DNA from: Alitta virens
Lineage: Eukaryota; Annelida; Polychaeta; Phyllodocida; Nereididae
Direction of reading: 5' to 3'
DNA length: 64,000 nucleotides
Assembly: GCA_932294295.1 (NCBI GenBank)
Contig: OW028579.1
Location: 9,546,370 to 9,610,369 of the forward strand
The notes below the pieces were generated by a model. That model ran no database searches. It saw only the letters and a program-made list of their open reading frames with translations, and was not told the DNA's origin. This document shows, piece by piece, positions 10,009 through 23,630 of the stretch (within the stretch, counting starts at the first letter, position 1; the number at the start of each line of letters is the position of its first letter). A program made the translations under genes and the position numbers.

Positions 10009-12510
10009 CTTACTACTTCATCGGCGCGGCCTGTGAGTCTGGCATCTCACTGCTAATTGCACTTCCTACATTTTTGTGTACTCTTGATAATTTAACTGTG
10101 CCACGTCGTTCCCTGACGCTACTATTGACTATTTCACTTCGGTGTTGCATTGTTGTCGTTTGTTTTCTTGTCAGCATCCTGGCTCTCTGCAACGGCCTTG
10201 ACCCCGCTACGCACGAGTGCCCCACGTGGCTATCATAATTCACGCTTCGTCCCCTGCCTCTCATTGGCTGTGCTAAGTGGACCTAACTTACTACATCATC
10301 GGCGCGGCCTGTGAGGCTGGCATCTCACTGCTAATTGCACTTCCTACATTTTTGTGTACTCTTGATAATTTAACTGTGTCACGTCGTTCCCTGACGCTAC
10401 TATAGAGTATTTCACTTCGGTGTTGCGTTGTTGTCGTTTGTTTTCTTGTCAGCATCCGGGCTGTCTGCAACGGCCTTGACCCCGCTAAGCACGAGTGCCC
10501 CACGTGGCTATCATAATGCACGCTTCATCCTCTGCCACTCATTGGCTGTGCTAAGTTGGCCTAACTTACTACTTCATCGGCGCGGCCTGTGAGTCTGGCA
10601 TCTCACTGCAAAGTGCACTTCCTACATGGCTGTGTACTCTTGATAATTTAACTGTGCCACGTCGTTCCCTGACGCTACTATAGACTATTTCACTTCGGTG
10701 TTGCATTGTTGTCGTTTGTTTTCTTGTCAGCATCCTGGCTCTCTGCAAAGGCCTTGACCCCGCTACGCACGAGTGCCCCACGTGGCTATCATAATGCACG
10801 CTTCGTCCTCTGCCTCTCATTGGCTGTGCTAAGTGTACTCAACTTACTACTTCATCGGCGCGGCCTGTGAGTCTGGCATCTCACTGCTAATTGCACTTCC
10901 TACATTTTTGTGTACTCTTGATAATTTAACTGTGCCACGTCGTTCCCTGACGCTACTATTGACTATTTCACTTCGGTGTTGCATTGTTGTCGTTTGTTTT
11001 CTTGTCAGCATCCTGGCTCTCTGCAACGGCCTTGACCCCGCTACGCACGAGTGCCCCACGTGGCTATCATAATGCACGCTTCATCCTCTGCCTCTCATTG
11101 GCTGTGCTAAGTGGACCTAACTTACTACATCATCGGCGCGGCCTGTGAGTCTGGCATCTCACTGCTAATTGCACTTCCTACATTTTTGTGTACTCTTGAT
11201 AATTTAACTGTGCCACGTCGTTCCCTGACGCTACTATAGAGTATTTCACTTCGGTGTTGCTTTGTTGTCGTTTGTTTTCTTGTCAGCATCCTGGCTCTCT
11301 GCAACGGACTTGACCCCGCTACGCACGAGTGCCCCACGTGGCTATCATAATGCACGCTTCATCCTCTGCCACTCATTGGCTGTGCTAAGTTGGCCTAACT
11401 TACTACTTCATCGGCGCGGCCTGTGAGTCTGGCATCTCACTGCTAAGTGCACTTCCTACATGGCTGTGTACTCTTGATAATTTAACTGTGCCACGTCGTT
11501 CCCTGACGCTACTATAGAGTATTTCACTTCGGTGTTGCGTTGTTGTCGTTTGTTTTCTTGTCAGCATCCGGGCTCTCTGCAACGGCCTTGACCCCGCTAC
11601 GCACGAGTGCCCCACGTGGCTATCATAATGCACGCTTGATCCTCTGCCACTCATTGGCTGTGCTAAGTTGGCCTAACTTACTACTTCATCGGCGCGGCCT
11701 GTGAGTCTGGCATCTCACTGCAAAGTGCACTTCCTACATGGCTGTGTACTCTTGATAATTTAACTGTGCCACGTCGTTCCATGACGCTACTATAGACTAT
11801 TTCACTTCGGTGTTGCATTGTTGTCGTTTGTTTTCTTGTCAGCATCCTGGCTCTCTGCAAAGGCCTTGACCCCGCTACGCACGAGTGCCCCACGTGGCTA
11901 TCATAATGCACGCTTCGTTCTCTGTCTCTCATTGGCTGTGCTAAGTGGACCTAACTTACTACTTCATCGGCGCGGCTTGTGAGTCTGGCATCTCACTGCT
12001 AAGTGCACTTCCTACATGGCTGTGTACTCTTGATAATTTAACTGTGCCACGTCGTTCCCTGACGCTACTTTAGACTATTTCACTTCGGTGTTGCATTGTT
12101 GTCGTTTGTTTTCTTGTCAGCATCCTGGCTCTCTGCAACGGCCTTGACCCCGCTACGCACGAGTGCCCCACGTGGCTATCATAATTCACGCTTCGTCCCC
12201 TGCCTCTCATTGGCTGTGCTAAGTGGACCTAACTTACTACATCATCGGCGCGGCCTGTGAGGCTGGCATCTCACTGCTAATTGCACTTCCTACATTTTTG
12301 TGTACTCTTGATAATTTAACTGTGTCACGTCGTTCCCTGACGCTACTATAGAGTATTTCACTTCGGTGTTGCGTTGTTGTCGTTTGTTTTCTTGTCAGCA
12401 TCCGGGCTGTCTGCAACGGCCTTGACCCCGCTAAGCACGAGTGCCCCACGTGGCTATCATAATGCACGCTTCATCCTCTGCCACTCATTGGCTGTGCTAA
12501 GTTGGCCTAA
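10009..12510 (+). repeat. 13-mer repeat copy 2 (k36-k44)
   Basis: This is the partner of k23-k31 at an offset of 3,614 bp. k43 carries a private c to t at 11,977. The block shares the marked chimera k41 with k28 of the other copy, including a cttgatcc tail seen in no other monomer. Confidence 0.85.
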
Positions 12511-13900
12511 CTTACTACTTCATCGGCACGGCCTGTGAGTCTGGCATCTCACTGCAAAGTGCACTTCCTACATGGCTGTGTACTCTTGATAATTTAACTG
12601 TGCCACGTCGTTCCCTGACGCTACTATAGACTATTTCACTTCGGTGTTGCATTGTTGTCGTTTGTTTTCTTGTCAGCATCCTGGCTCTCTGCAAAGGCCT
12701 TGACCCCGCTACGCACGAGTGCCCCACGTGGCTATCATAATGCACGCTTCGTCCTCTGCCTCTCATTGGCTGTGCTAAGTGTACTCAACTTACTACTTCA
12801 TCGGCGCGGCCTGTGAGTCTGGCATCTCACTGCTAATTGCACTTCCTACATTTTTGTGTACTCTTGATAATTTAACTGTGCCACGTCGTTCCCTGACGCT
12901 ACTATTGACTATTTCACTTCGGTGTTGCATTGTTGTCGTTTGTTTTCTTGTCAGCATCCTGGCTCTCTGCAACGGCCTTGACCCCGCTACGCACGAGTGC
13001 CCCACGTGGCTATCATAATGCATGCTTCATCCTCTGCCTCTCATTGGCTGTGCTAAGTGGACCTAACTTACTACATCATCGGCGCGGCCTGTGAGTCTGG
13101 CATCTCACTGCTAATTGCACTTCCTACATTTTTGTGTACTCTTGATAATTTAACTGTGCCACGTCGTTCCCTGACGCTACTATAGAGTATTTCACTTCGG
13201 TGTTGCTTTGTTGTCGTTTGTTTTCTTGTCAGCATCCTGGCTCTCTGCAACGGCCTTGACCCCGCTACGCACGAGTGCCCCACGTGGCTATCATAATGCA
13301 CGCTTCATCCTCTGCCACTCATTGGCTGTGCTAAGTTGGCCTAACTTACTACTTCATCGGCGCGGCCTGTGAGTCTGGCATCTCACTGCTAAGTGCACTT
13401 CCTACATGGCTGTGTACTCTTGATAATTTAACTGTGCCACGTCGTTCCCTGACGCTACTATAGACTATTTCACTTCGGTGTTGCTTTGTTGTCGTTTGTT
13501 TTCTTGTCAGCATTCTGGCTCTCTGCAACGGCCTTGACCCCGCTACGCACGAGTGCCCCACGTGGCTATCATAATGCACGCTTCGTTCTCTGTCTCTCAT
13601 TGGCTGTGCTAAGTGGACCTAACTTACTACTTCATCGGCGCGGCCTGTGAGTCTGGCATCTCACTGCTAAGTGCACTTCCTACATGGCTGTATACTCTTG
13701 ATAATTTAACTGTGCCACGTCGTTCCCTGACGCTACTTTAGACTATTTCACTTCGGTGTTGCATTGTTGTCGTTTGTTTTCTTGTCAGCATCCTGGCTCT
13801 CTGCAACGGCCTTGACCCCGCTACGCACGAGTGCCCCACGTGGCTATCATAATTCACGCTTCGTCCCCTGCCTCTCATTGGCTGTGCTAAGTGGACCTAA

Positions 13901-14178
13901 CTTACTACATCATCGGCGCGGCCTGTGAGGCTGGCATCTCACTGCTAATTGCACTTCCTACATTTTTGTGTACTCTTGATAATTTAACTGTGCCACGTCG
14001 TTCCCTGACGCTATTATTGACTATTTCACTTCGGTGTTGCATTGTTGTCGTTTGTTTTCTTGTCAGCATCCTGGCACTCTGCAATGGCCTTGACCCCGCT
14101 ACGCACGAGTGCCCCACGTGGCTATCATAATGCACGCTTCATCCTCTGCCTCTCATTGGCTGTGCTAAGTGGACCTAA
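13901..14178 (+). repeat. Unusual monomer k50 at domain boundary
   Basis: k50 mixes markers: acatc start, gaggctgg, tgccac, ctattattga (c to t at 14,014, offset 114), cactctgcaatgg and a cctctc tail. It is the last monomer before P, N and B types appear. Its offset-114 change is otherwise found in the B block, but without the other five B substitutions. Confidence 0.75.
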
Positions 14179-14456
14179 CTTACTACATCATCGGCGCGGC
14201 CTGTGAGTCTGGCATCTCACTGCTAATTGCACTTCCTACATTTTTGTGTACTCTTGATAATTTAACTGTGCCACGTCGTTCCCTGACGCTACTATAGAGT
14301 ATTTCACTTCGGTGTTGCTTTGTTGTCGTTTGTTTTCTTGTCAGCATCCTGGCCCTCTACAGCGGCCTTGACCCCGCTACGCACGAGTGCCCCACGTGGC
14401 TATCATAATGCACGCTTCGTCCTCTGCCTCTCATTGGCTGTGCTAAGTGTACCTAA

Positions 14457-15568
14457 CTTACTAATTCATCGGCGCGGCCTGTGAGTCTGGCATCTCACTG
14501 CTAATTGCACTTCCTACATTTTTGTGTACTCTTGATAATTTAACTGTGCCACGTCGTTCCCTGACGCTACTATTGACTATTTCACTTCGGTGTTGCATTG
14601 TTGTCGTTTGTTTTCTTGTCAGCATCCTGGCTCTCTGCAACGGCCTTGACCCCGCTACGCACGAGTGCCCCACGTGGCTATCATAATGCACGCTTCGTTC
14701 TCTGTCTCTCATTGGCTGTGCTAAGTGGACCTAACTTACTACTTCATCGGCGCGGCCTGTGAGTCTGGCATCTCACTGCTAAGTGCACTTCCTACATGGC
14801 TGTGTACTCTTGATAATTTAACTGTGCCACGTCTTTCCAATAGGCTATTATAGAGTATTTCACTTCGGTGTTGCGTTGTTGTCGTTAGTTTTCTTGTCAG
14901 CATGCTGGCCCTCTACAGCGGCCTTGACCCCGCTACGCACGAGTGCCCCACGTGGCTATCATTATGCACGCTTTATCCTCTGCCTCTCATTGGCTGTGCT
15001 AAGTGGACCTAACTTACTACATCATCGGCGCGGCCTGTGAGTCTGGCATCTCACTGCTAATTGCACTTCCTACATTTTTGTGTACTCTTGATAATTTAAC
15101 TGTGCCACGTCGTTCCCTGACGCTACTATAGAGTATTTCACTTCGGTGTTGCTTTGTTGTCGTTTGTTTTCTTGTCAGCATCCTGGCCCTCTACAGCGGC
15201 CTTGACCCCGCTACGCACGAGTGCCCCACGTGGCTATCATAATGCACGCTTCGTTCTCTGCCTCTCATTGGCTGTGCTAAGTGTACCTAACTTACTACTT
15301 CATCGGCGCGGCCTGTGAGTCTGGCATCTCACTGCTAATTGCACTTCCTACATTTTTGTGTACTCTTGATAATTTAACTGTGCCACGTCGTTCCCTGACG
15401 CTACTATTGACTATTTCACTTCGGTGTTGCATTGTTGTCGTTTGTTTTCTTGTCAGCATCCTGGCTCTCTGCAACGGCCTTGACCGCGCTACGCACGAGT
15501 GCCCCACGTGGCTATCATAATGCACGCTTCGTCCTCTGCCTCTCATTGGCTGTGCTAAGTGTACCTAA
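14457..15568 (+). repeat. 4-mer HOR N-B-P-R copy 1 (k52-k55)
   Basis: N-B-P-R is followed immediately by a second N-B-P-R (15,569-16,680), an offset of 1,112 bp. These are the first N, B and R monomers in the window. The copies differ at several sites, for example catgctgg in k53 versus catcctgg in k57, and gtgagc in k58. Confidence 0.88.
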
Positions 15569-16680
15569 CTTACTAATTCATCGGCGCGGCCTGTGAGTCT
15601 GGCATCTCACTGCTAATTGCACTTCCTACATTTTTGTGTACTCTTGATAATTTAACTGTGCCACGTCGTTCCCTGACGCTACTATTGACTATTTCACTTC
15701 GGTGTTGCATTGTTGTCGTTTGTTTTCTTGTCAGCATCCTGGCTCTCTGCAACGGCCTTGACCCCGCTACGCACGAGTGCCCCACGTGGCTATCATAATG
15801 CACGCTTCGTTCTCTGTCTCTCATTGGCTGTGCTAAGTGGACCTAACTTACTACTTCATCGGCGCGGCCTGTGAGTCTGGCATCTCACTGCTAAGTGCAC
15901 TTCCTACATGGCTGTGTACTCTTGATAATTTAACTGTGCCACGTCTTTCCAATAGGCTATTATAGAGTATTTCACTTCGGTGTTGCGTTGTTGTCGTTAG
16001 TTTTCTTGTCAGCATCCTGGCCCTCTACAGCGGCCTTGACCCCGCTACGCACGAGTGCCCCACGTGGCTATCATTATGCACGCTTTATCCTCTGCCTCTC
16101 ATTGGCTGTGCTAAGTGGACCTAACTTACTACATCATCGGCGCGGCCTGTGAGTCTGGCATCTCACTGCTAATTGCACTTCCTACATTTTTGTGTACTCT
16201 TGATAATTTAACTGTGCCACGTCGTTCCCTGACGCTACTATAGAGTATTTCACTTCGGTGTTGCTTTGTTGTCGTTTGTTTTCTTGTGAGCATCCTGGCC
16301 CTCTACAGCGGCCTTGACCCCGCTACGCACGAGTGCCCCACGTGGCTATCATAATGCACGCTTCGTTCTCTGCCTCTCATTGGCTGTGCTAAGTGTACCT
16401 AACTTACTACTTCATCGGCGCGGCCTGTGAGTCTGGCATCTCACTGCTAATTGCACTTCCTACATTTTTGTGTACTCTTGATAATTTAACTGTGCCACGT
16501 CGTTCCCTGACGCTACTATTGACTATTTCACTTCGGTGTTGCATTGTTGTCGTTTGTTTTCTTGTCAGCATCCTGGCTCTCTGCAACGGCCTTGACCGCG
16601 CTACGCACGAGTGCCCCACGTGGCTATCATAATGCACGCTTCATCCCCTGCCTCTCATTGGCTGTGCTAAGTGGACCTAA
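15569..16680 (+). repeat. 4-mer HOR N-B-P-R copy 2 (k56-k59)
   Basis: This is the second copy of the four-monomer unit. Together with the following T-D-T-KG-S-L-C-YH, k56-k67 (15,569-18,904) reappears as k161-k172 (44,759-48,094), an offset of 29,190 bp or 105 monomers. The shared rare marker gtgagcatcc in k58 and k163 supports common descent. Confidence 0.85.
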
Positions 16681-17514
16681 CTTACTACATCATCGGCGCG
16701 GCCTGTGAGTCTGGCATCTCACTGCTAATTGCACTTCCTACATTTTTGTGTACTCTTGATAATTTAACTGTGCCACGTCGTTCCCTGACGCTACTATAGA
16801 GTATTTCACTTCGGTGTTGCTTTGTTGTCGTTTGTTTTCTTGTCAGCATCCGGGCTCTCTGCAACGGCCTTGACCCCGCTACGCACGAGTGCCCCACGTG
16901 GCTATCATAATGCACGCTTCATCCTCTGCCTCTCATTGGCTGTGCTAAGTGGACCTAACTTACTACTTCATCGGCGCGGCCTGTGAGTCTGGCATCTCAC
17001 TGCTAATTGCACTTCCTACATTTTTGTGTACTCTTGATAATTTAACTGTGCCACGTCGTTCCCTGACGCTACTATTGACTATTTCACTTCGGTGTTGCAT
17101 TGTTGTCGTTTGTTTTCTTGTCAGCATCCTGGCTCTCTGCAACGGCCTTGACCCCGCTACGCACGAGTGCCCCACGTGGCTATCATAATGCACGCTTCAT
17201 CCTCTGCCTCTCATTGGCTGTGCTAAGTGGACCTAACTTACTACATCATCGGCGCGGCCTGTGAGTCTGGCATCTCACTGCTAATTGCACTTCCTACATT
17301 TTTGTGTACTCTTGATAATTTAACTGTGCCACGTCGTTCCCTGACGCTACTATAGAGTATTTCACTTCGGTGTTGCTTTGTTGTCGTTTGTTTTCTTGTC
17401 AGCATCCTGGCTCTCTGCAACGGCCTTGACCCCGCTACGCACGAGTGCCCCACGTGGCTATCATAATGCACGCTTCATCCTCTGCCACTCATTGGCTGTG
17501 CTAAGTTGGCCTAA

Positions 17515-18348
17515 CTTACTACTTCATCGGCGCGGCCTGTGAGTCTGGCATCTCACTGCCAAGTGCACTTCCTACATGGCTGTGTACTCTTGATAATTTA
17601 ACTGTGCCACGTCGTTCCCTGACGCTACTATAGACTATTTCACTTCGGTGTTGCTTTGTTGTCGTTTGTTTTCTTGTCAGCATTCTGGCTCTCTGCAACG
17701 GCCTTGACCCCGCTACGCACGAGTGCCCCACGTGGCTATCATAATGCACGCTTCGTTCTCTGTCTCTCATTGGCTGTGCTAAGTGGACCTAACTTACTAC
17801 TTCATCGGCGCGGCCTGTGAGTCTGGCATCTCACTGCTAAGTGCACTTCCTACATGGCTGTATACTCTTGATAATTTAACTGTGCCACGTCGTTCCCTGA
17901 CGCTACTTTAGACTATTTCACTTCGGTGTTGCATTGTTGTCGTTTGTTTTCTTGTCAGCATCCTGGCTCTCTGCAACGGCCTTGACCCCGCTACGCACGA
18001 GTGCCCCACGTGGCTATCATAATTCACGCTTCGTCCCCTGCCTCTCATTGGCTGTGCTAAGTGGACCTAACTTACTACATCATCGGCGCGGCCTGTGAGG
18101 CTGGCATCTCACTGCTAATTGCACTTCCTACATTTTTGTGTACTCTTGATAATTTAACTGTGTCACGTCGTTCCCTGACGCTACTATAGAGTATTTCACT
18201 TCGGTGTTGCTTTGTTGTCGTTTGTTTTCTTGTCAGCATCCGGGCTGTCTGCAACGGCCTTGACCCCGCTAAGCACGAGTGCCCCACGTGGCTATCATAA
18301 TGCACGCTTCATCCTCTGCCACTCATTGGCTGTGCTAAGTTGGCCTAA
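17515..18348 (+). repeat. KG-S-L block copy 1 (k63-k65)
   Basis: This trimer recurs at 19,461-20,294 (k70-k72), 1,946 bp or seven monomers away. It includes the gccaagtg, gtatactc and gctttg-L markers. The neighbouring YH-P-N block (k67-k69, 18,627-19,460) recurs six monomers away as k73-k75 (20,295-21,128). The one-monomer difference is accounted for by loss of a C between k72 and k73. Confidence 0.85.
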
Positions 18349-19182
18349 CTTACTACTTCATCGGCGCGGCCTGTGAGTCTGGCATCTCACTGCAAAGTGC
18401 ACTTCCTACATGGCTGTGTACTCTTGATAATTTAACTGTGCCACGTCGTTCCCTGACGCTACTATAGACTATTTCACTTCGGTGTTGCATTGTTGTCGTT
18501 TGTTTTCTTGTCAGCATCCTGGCTCTCTGCAAAGGCCTTGACCCCGCTACGCACGAGTGCCCCACGTGGCTATCATAATGCACGCTTCGTCCTCTGCCTC
18601 TCATTGGCTGTGCTAAGTGTACTCAACTTACTACTTCATCGGCGCGGCCTGTGAGTCTGGCATCTCACTGCTAATTGCACTTCCTACATTTTTGTGTACT
18701 CTTGATAATTTAACTGTGCCACGTCGTTCCCTGACGCTACTATTGACTATTTCACTTCGGTGTTGCATTGTTGTCGTTTGTTTTCTTGTCAGCATCCTGG
18801 CACTCTGCAATGGCCTTGACCCCGCTACGCACGAGTGCCCCACGTGGCTATCATTATGCACGCTTCATCCTCTGCCTCTCATTGGCTGTGCTAAGTGGAC
18901 CTAACTTACTACATCATCGGCGCGGCCTGTGAGTCTGGCATCTCACTGCTAATTGCACTTCCTACATTTTTGTGTACTCTTGATAATTTAACTGTGCCAC
19001 GTCGTTCCCTGACGCTACTATAGAGTATTTCACTTCGGTGTTGCTTTGTTGTCGTTTGTTTTCTTGTCAGCATCCTGGCCCTCTACAGCGGCCTTGACCC
19101 CGCTACGCACGAGTGCCCCACGTGGCTATCATAATGCACGCTTCGTCCTCTGCCTCTCATTGGCTGTGCTAAGTGTACCTAA

Positions 19183-19460
19183 CTTACTAATTCATCGGCG
19201 CGGCCTGTGAGTCTGGCATCTCACTGCTAATTGCACTTCCTACATTTTTGTGTACTCTTGATAATTTAACTGTGCCACGTCGTTCCCTGACGCTACTATT
19301 GACTATTTCACTTCGGTGTTGCATTGTTGTCGTTTGTTTTCTTGTCAGCATCCTGGCTCTCTGCAACGGCCTTGACCCCGCTACGCACGAGTGCCCCACG
19401 TGGCTATCATAATGCACGCTTCGTTCTCTGTCTCTCATTGGCTGTGCTAAGTTGGCCTAA
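19183..19460 (+). repeat. Chimeric monomer k69 (N body, T-b tail end)
   Basis: This N monomer keeps the tail gttctctgtctctc but then has gttggcc instead of gtggacc. The switch to T-b-like sequence lies between about 19,434 and 19,452, around the shared attggctgtg. It is followed by KG as if it were T-b, so it marks a crossover. Confidence 0.78.
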
Positions 19461-21128
19461 CTTACTACTTCATCGGCGCGGCCTGTGAGTCTGGCATCTC
19501 ACTGCCAAGTGCACTTCCTACATGGCTGTGTACTCTTGATAATTTAACTGTGCCACGTCGTTCCCTGACGCTACTATAGACTATTTCACTTCGGTGTTGC
19601 TTTGTTGTCGTTTGTTTTCTTGTCAGCATTCTGGCTCTCTGCAACGGCCTTGACCCCGCTACGCACGAGTGCCCCACGTGGCTATCATAATGCACGCTTC
19701 GTTCTCTGTCTCTCATTGGCTGTGCTAAGTGGACCTAACTTACTACTTCATCGGCGCGGCCTGTGAGTCTGGCATCTCACTGCTAAGTGCACTTCCTACA
19801 TGGCTGTATACTCTTGATAATTTAACTGTGCCACGTCGTTCCCTGACGCTACTTTAGACTATTTCACTTCGGTGTTGCATTGTTGTCGTTTGTTTTCTTG
19901 TCAGCATCCTGGCTCTCTGCAACGGCCTTGACCCCGCTACGCACGAGTGCCCCACGTGGCTATCATAATTCACGCTTCGTCCCCTGCCTCTCATTGGCTG
20001 TGCTAAGTGGACCTAACTTACTACATCATCGGCGCGGCCTGTGAGGCTGGCATCTCACTGCTAATTGCACTTCCTACATTTTTGTGTACTCTTGATAATT
20101 TAACTGTGTCACGTCGTTCCCTGACGCTACTATAGAGTATTTCACTTCGGTGTTGCTTTGTTGTCGTTTGTTTTCTTGTCAGCATCCGGGCTGTCTGCAA
20201 CGGCCTTGACCCCGCTAAGCACGAGTGCCCCACGTGGCTATCATAATGCACGCTTCATCCTCTGCCACTCATTGGCTGTGCTAAGTTGGCCTAACTTACT
20301 ACTTCATCGGCGCGGCCTGTGAGTCTGGCATCTCACTGCTAATTGCACTTCCTACATTTTTGTGTACTCTTGATAATTTAACTGTGCCACGTCGTTCCCT
20401 GACGCTACTATTGACTATTTCACTTCGGTGTTGCATTGTTGTCGTTTGTTTTCTTGTCAGCATCCTGGCACTCTGCAATGGCCTTGACCCCGCTACGCAC
20501 GAGTGCCCCACGTGGCTATCATTATGCACGCTTCATCCTCTGCCTCTCATTGGCTGTGCTAAGTGGACCTAACTTACTACATCATCGGCGCGGCCTGTGA
20601 GTCTGGCATCTCACTGCTAATTGCACTTCCTACATTTTTGTGTACTCTTGATAATTTAACTGTGCCACGTCGTTCCCTGACGCTACTATAGAGTATTTCA
20701 CTTCGGTGTTGCTTTGTTGTCGTTTGTTTTCTTGTCAGCATCCTGGCCCTCTACAGCGGCCTTGACCCCGCTACGCACGAGTGCCCCACGTGGCTATCAT
20801 AATGCACGCTTCGTCCTCTGCCTCTCATTGGCTGTGCTAAGTGTACCTAACTTACTAATTCATCGGCGCGGCCTGTGAGTCTGGCATCTCACTGCTAATT
20901 GCACTTCCTACATTTTTGTGTACTCTTGATAATTTAACTGTGCCACGTCGTTCCCTGACGCTACTATTGACTATTTCACTTCGGTGTTGCATTGTTGTCG
21001 TTTGTTTTCTTGTCAGCATCCTGGCTCTCTGCAACGGCCTTGACCCCGCTACGCACGAGTGCCCCACGTGGCTATCATAATGCACGCTTCGTTCTCTGTC
21101 TCTCATTGGCTGTGCTAAGTGGACCTAA

Positions 21129-21962
21129 CTTACTACTTCATCGGCGCGGCCTGTGAGTCTGGCATCTCACTGCTAAGTGCACTTCCTACATGGCTGTGTA
21201 CTCTTGATAATTTAACTGTGCCACGTCTTTCCAATAGGCTATTATAGAGTATTTCACTTCGGTGTTGCGTTGTTGTCGTTAGTTTTCTTGTCAGCATGCT
21301 GGCCCTCTACAGCGGCCTTGACCCCACTACGCACGAGTGCCCCACGTGGCTATCATTATGCACGCTTTATCCTCTGCCTCTCATTGGCTGTGCTAAGTGG
21401 ACCTAACTTACTACATCATCGGCGCGGCCTGTGAGTCTGGCATCTCACTGCTAATTGCACTTCCTACATTTTTGTGTACTCTTGATAATTTAACTGTGCC
21501 ACGTCGTTCCCTGACGCTACTATAGAGTATTTCACTTCGGTGTTGCTTTGTTGTCGTTTGTTTTCTTGTCAGCATCCTGGCCCTCTACAGCGGCCTTGAC
21601 CCCGCTACGCACGAGTGCCCCACGTGGCTATCATAATGCACGCTTCGTTCTCTGCCTCTCATTGGCTGTGCTAAGTGTACCTAACTTACTACTTCATCGG
21701 CGCGGCCTGTGAGTCTGGCATCTCACTGCTAATTGCACTTCCTACATTTTTGTGTACTCTTGATAATTTAACTGTGCCACGTCGTTCCCTGACGCTACTA
21801 TTGACTATTTCACTTCGGTGTTGCATTGTTGTCGTTTGTTTTCTTGTCAGCATCCTGGCTCTCTGCAACGGCCTTGACCCCGCTACGCACGAGTGCCCCA
21901 CGTGGCTATCATAATGCACGCTTCGTTCTCTGTCTCTCATTGGCTGTGCTAAGTGGACCTAA
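21129..21962 (+). repeat. Trimer HOR B-P-Y copy 1 (k76-k78)
   Basis: This trimer is tandemly repeated at 21,963-22,796 (k79-k81), offset 834 bp. Private changes are g to a at 21,326 (k76) and c to t at 22,399 (k80). The third monomer of each copy resembles R but lacks gaccgcgct. Confidence 0.85.
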
Positions 21963-23352
21963 CTTACTACTTCATCGGCGCGGCCTGTGAGTCTGGCATC
22001 TCACTGCTAAGTGCACTTCCTACATGGCTGTGTACTCTTGATAATTTAACTGTGCCACGTCTTTCCAATAGGCTATTATAGAGTATTTCACTTCGGTGTT
22101 GCGTTGTTGTCGTTAGTTTTCTTGTCAGCATGCTGGCCCTCTACAGCGGCCTTGACCCCGCTACGCACGAGTGCCCCACGTGGCTATCATTATGCACGCT
22201 TTATCCTCTGCCTCTCATTGGCTGTGCTAAGTGGACCTAACTTACTACATCATCGGCGCGGCCTGTGAGTCTGGCATCTCACTGCTAATTGCACTTCCTA
22301 CATTTTTGTGTACTCTTGATAATTTAACTGTGCCACGTCGTTCCCTGACGCTACTATAGAGTATTTCACTTCGGTGTTGCTTTGTTGTCGTTTGTTTTTT
22401 TGTCAGCATCCTGGCCCTCTACAGCGGCCTTGACCCCGCTACGCACGAGTGCCCCACGTGGCTATCATAATGCACGCTTCGTTCTCTGCCTCTCATTGGC
22501 TGTGCTAAGTGTACCTAACTTACTACTTCATCGGCGCGGCCTGTGAGTCTGGCATCTCACTGCTAATTGCACTTCCTACATTTTTGTGTACTCTTGATAA
22601 TTTAACTGTGCCACGTCGTTCCCTGACGCTACTATTGACTATTTCACTTCGGTGTTGCATTGTTGTCGTTTGTTTTCTTGTCAGCATCCTGGCTCTCTGC
22701 AACGGCCTTGACCCCGCTACGCACGAGTGCCCCACGTGGCTATCATAATGCACGCTTCATCCTCTGCCTCTCATTGGCTGTGCTAAGTGGACCTAACTTA
22801 CTACATCATCGGCGCGGCCTGTGAGTCTGGCATCTCACTGCTAATTGCACTTCCTACATTTTTGTGTACTCTTGATAATTTAACTGTGCCACGTCGTTCC
22901 CTGACGCTACTATAGAGTATTTCACTTCGGTGTTGCTTTGTTGTCGTTTGTTTTCTTGTCAGCATCCTGGCTCTCTGCAACGGCCTTGACCCCGCTACGC
23001 ACGAGTGCCCCACGTGGCTATCATAATGCACGCTTCATCCTCTGCCACTCATTGGCTGTGCTAAGTTGGCCTAACTTACTACTTCATCGGCGCGGCCTGT
23101 GAGTCTGGCATCTCACTGCTAAGTGCACTTCCTACATGGCTGTGTACTCTTGATAATTTAACTGTGCCACGTCGTTCCCTGACGCTACTATAGACTATTT
23201 CACTTCGGTGTTGCTTTGTTGTCGTTTGTTTTCTTGTCAGCATTCTGGCTCTCTGCAACGGCCTTGACCCCGCTACGCACGAGTGCCCCACGTGGCTATC
23301 ATAATGCACGCTTCGTTCTCTGTCTCTCATTGGCTGTGCTAAGTGGACCTAA

Positions 23353-23630
23353 CTTACTACTTCATCGGCGCGGCCTGTGAGGCTGGCATCTCACTGCTAA
23401 TTGCACTTCCTACATTTTTGTGTACTCTTGATAATTTAACTGTGTCACGTCGTTCCCTGACGCTACTATAGAGTATTTCACTTCGGTGTTGCGTTGTTGT
23501 CGTTTGTTTTCTTGTCAGCATCCTGGCCCTCTACAGCGGCCTTGACCCCGCTACGCACGAGTGCCCCACGTGGCTATCATAATGCACGCTTCGTCCTCTG
23601 CCTCTCATTGGCTGTGCTAAGTGTACCTAA
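23353..23630 (+). repeat. Chimeric monomer k84 (L left, P right)
   Basis: The left part has L markers (gaggctgg, tgtcac, gcgttg). From the cctggccctctacagcgg region on it has P markers. The switch is between offset 141 and offset 172, roughly 23,493-23,524. Confidence 0.82.
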
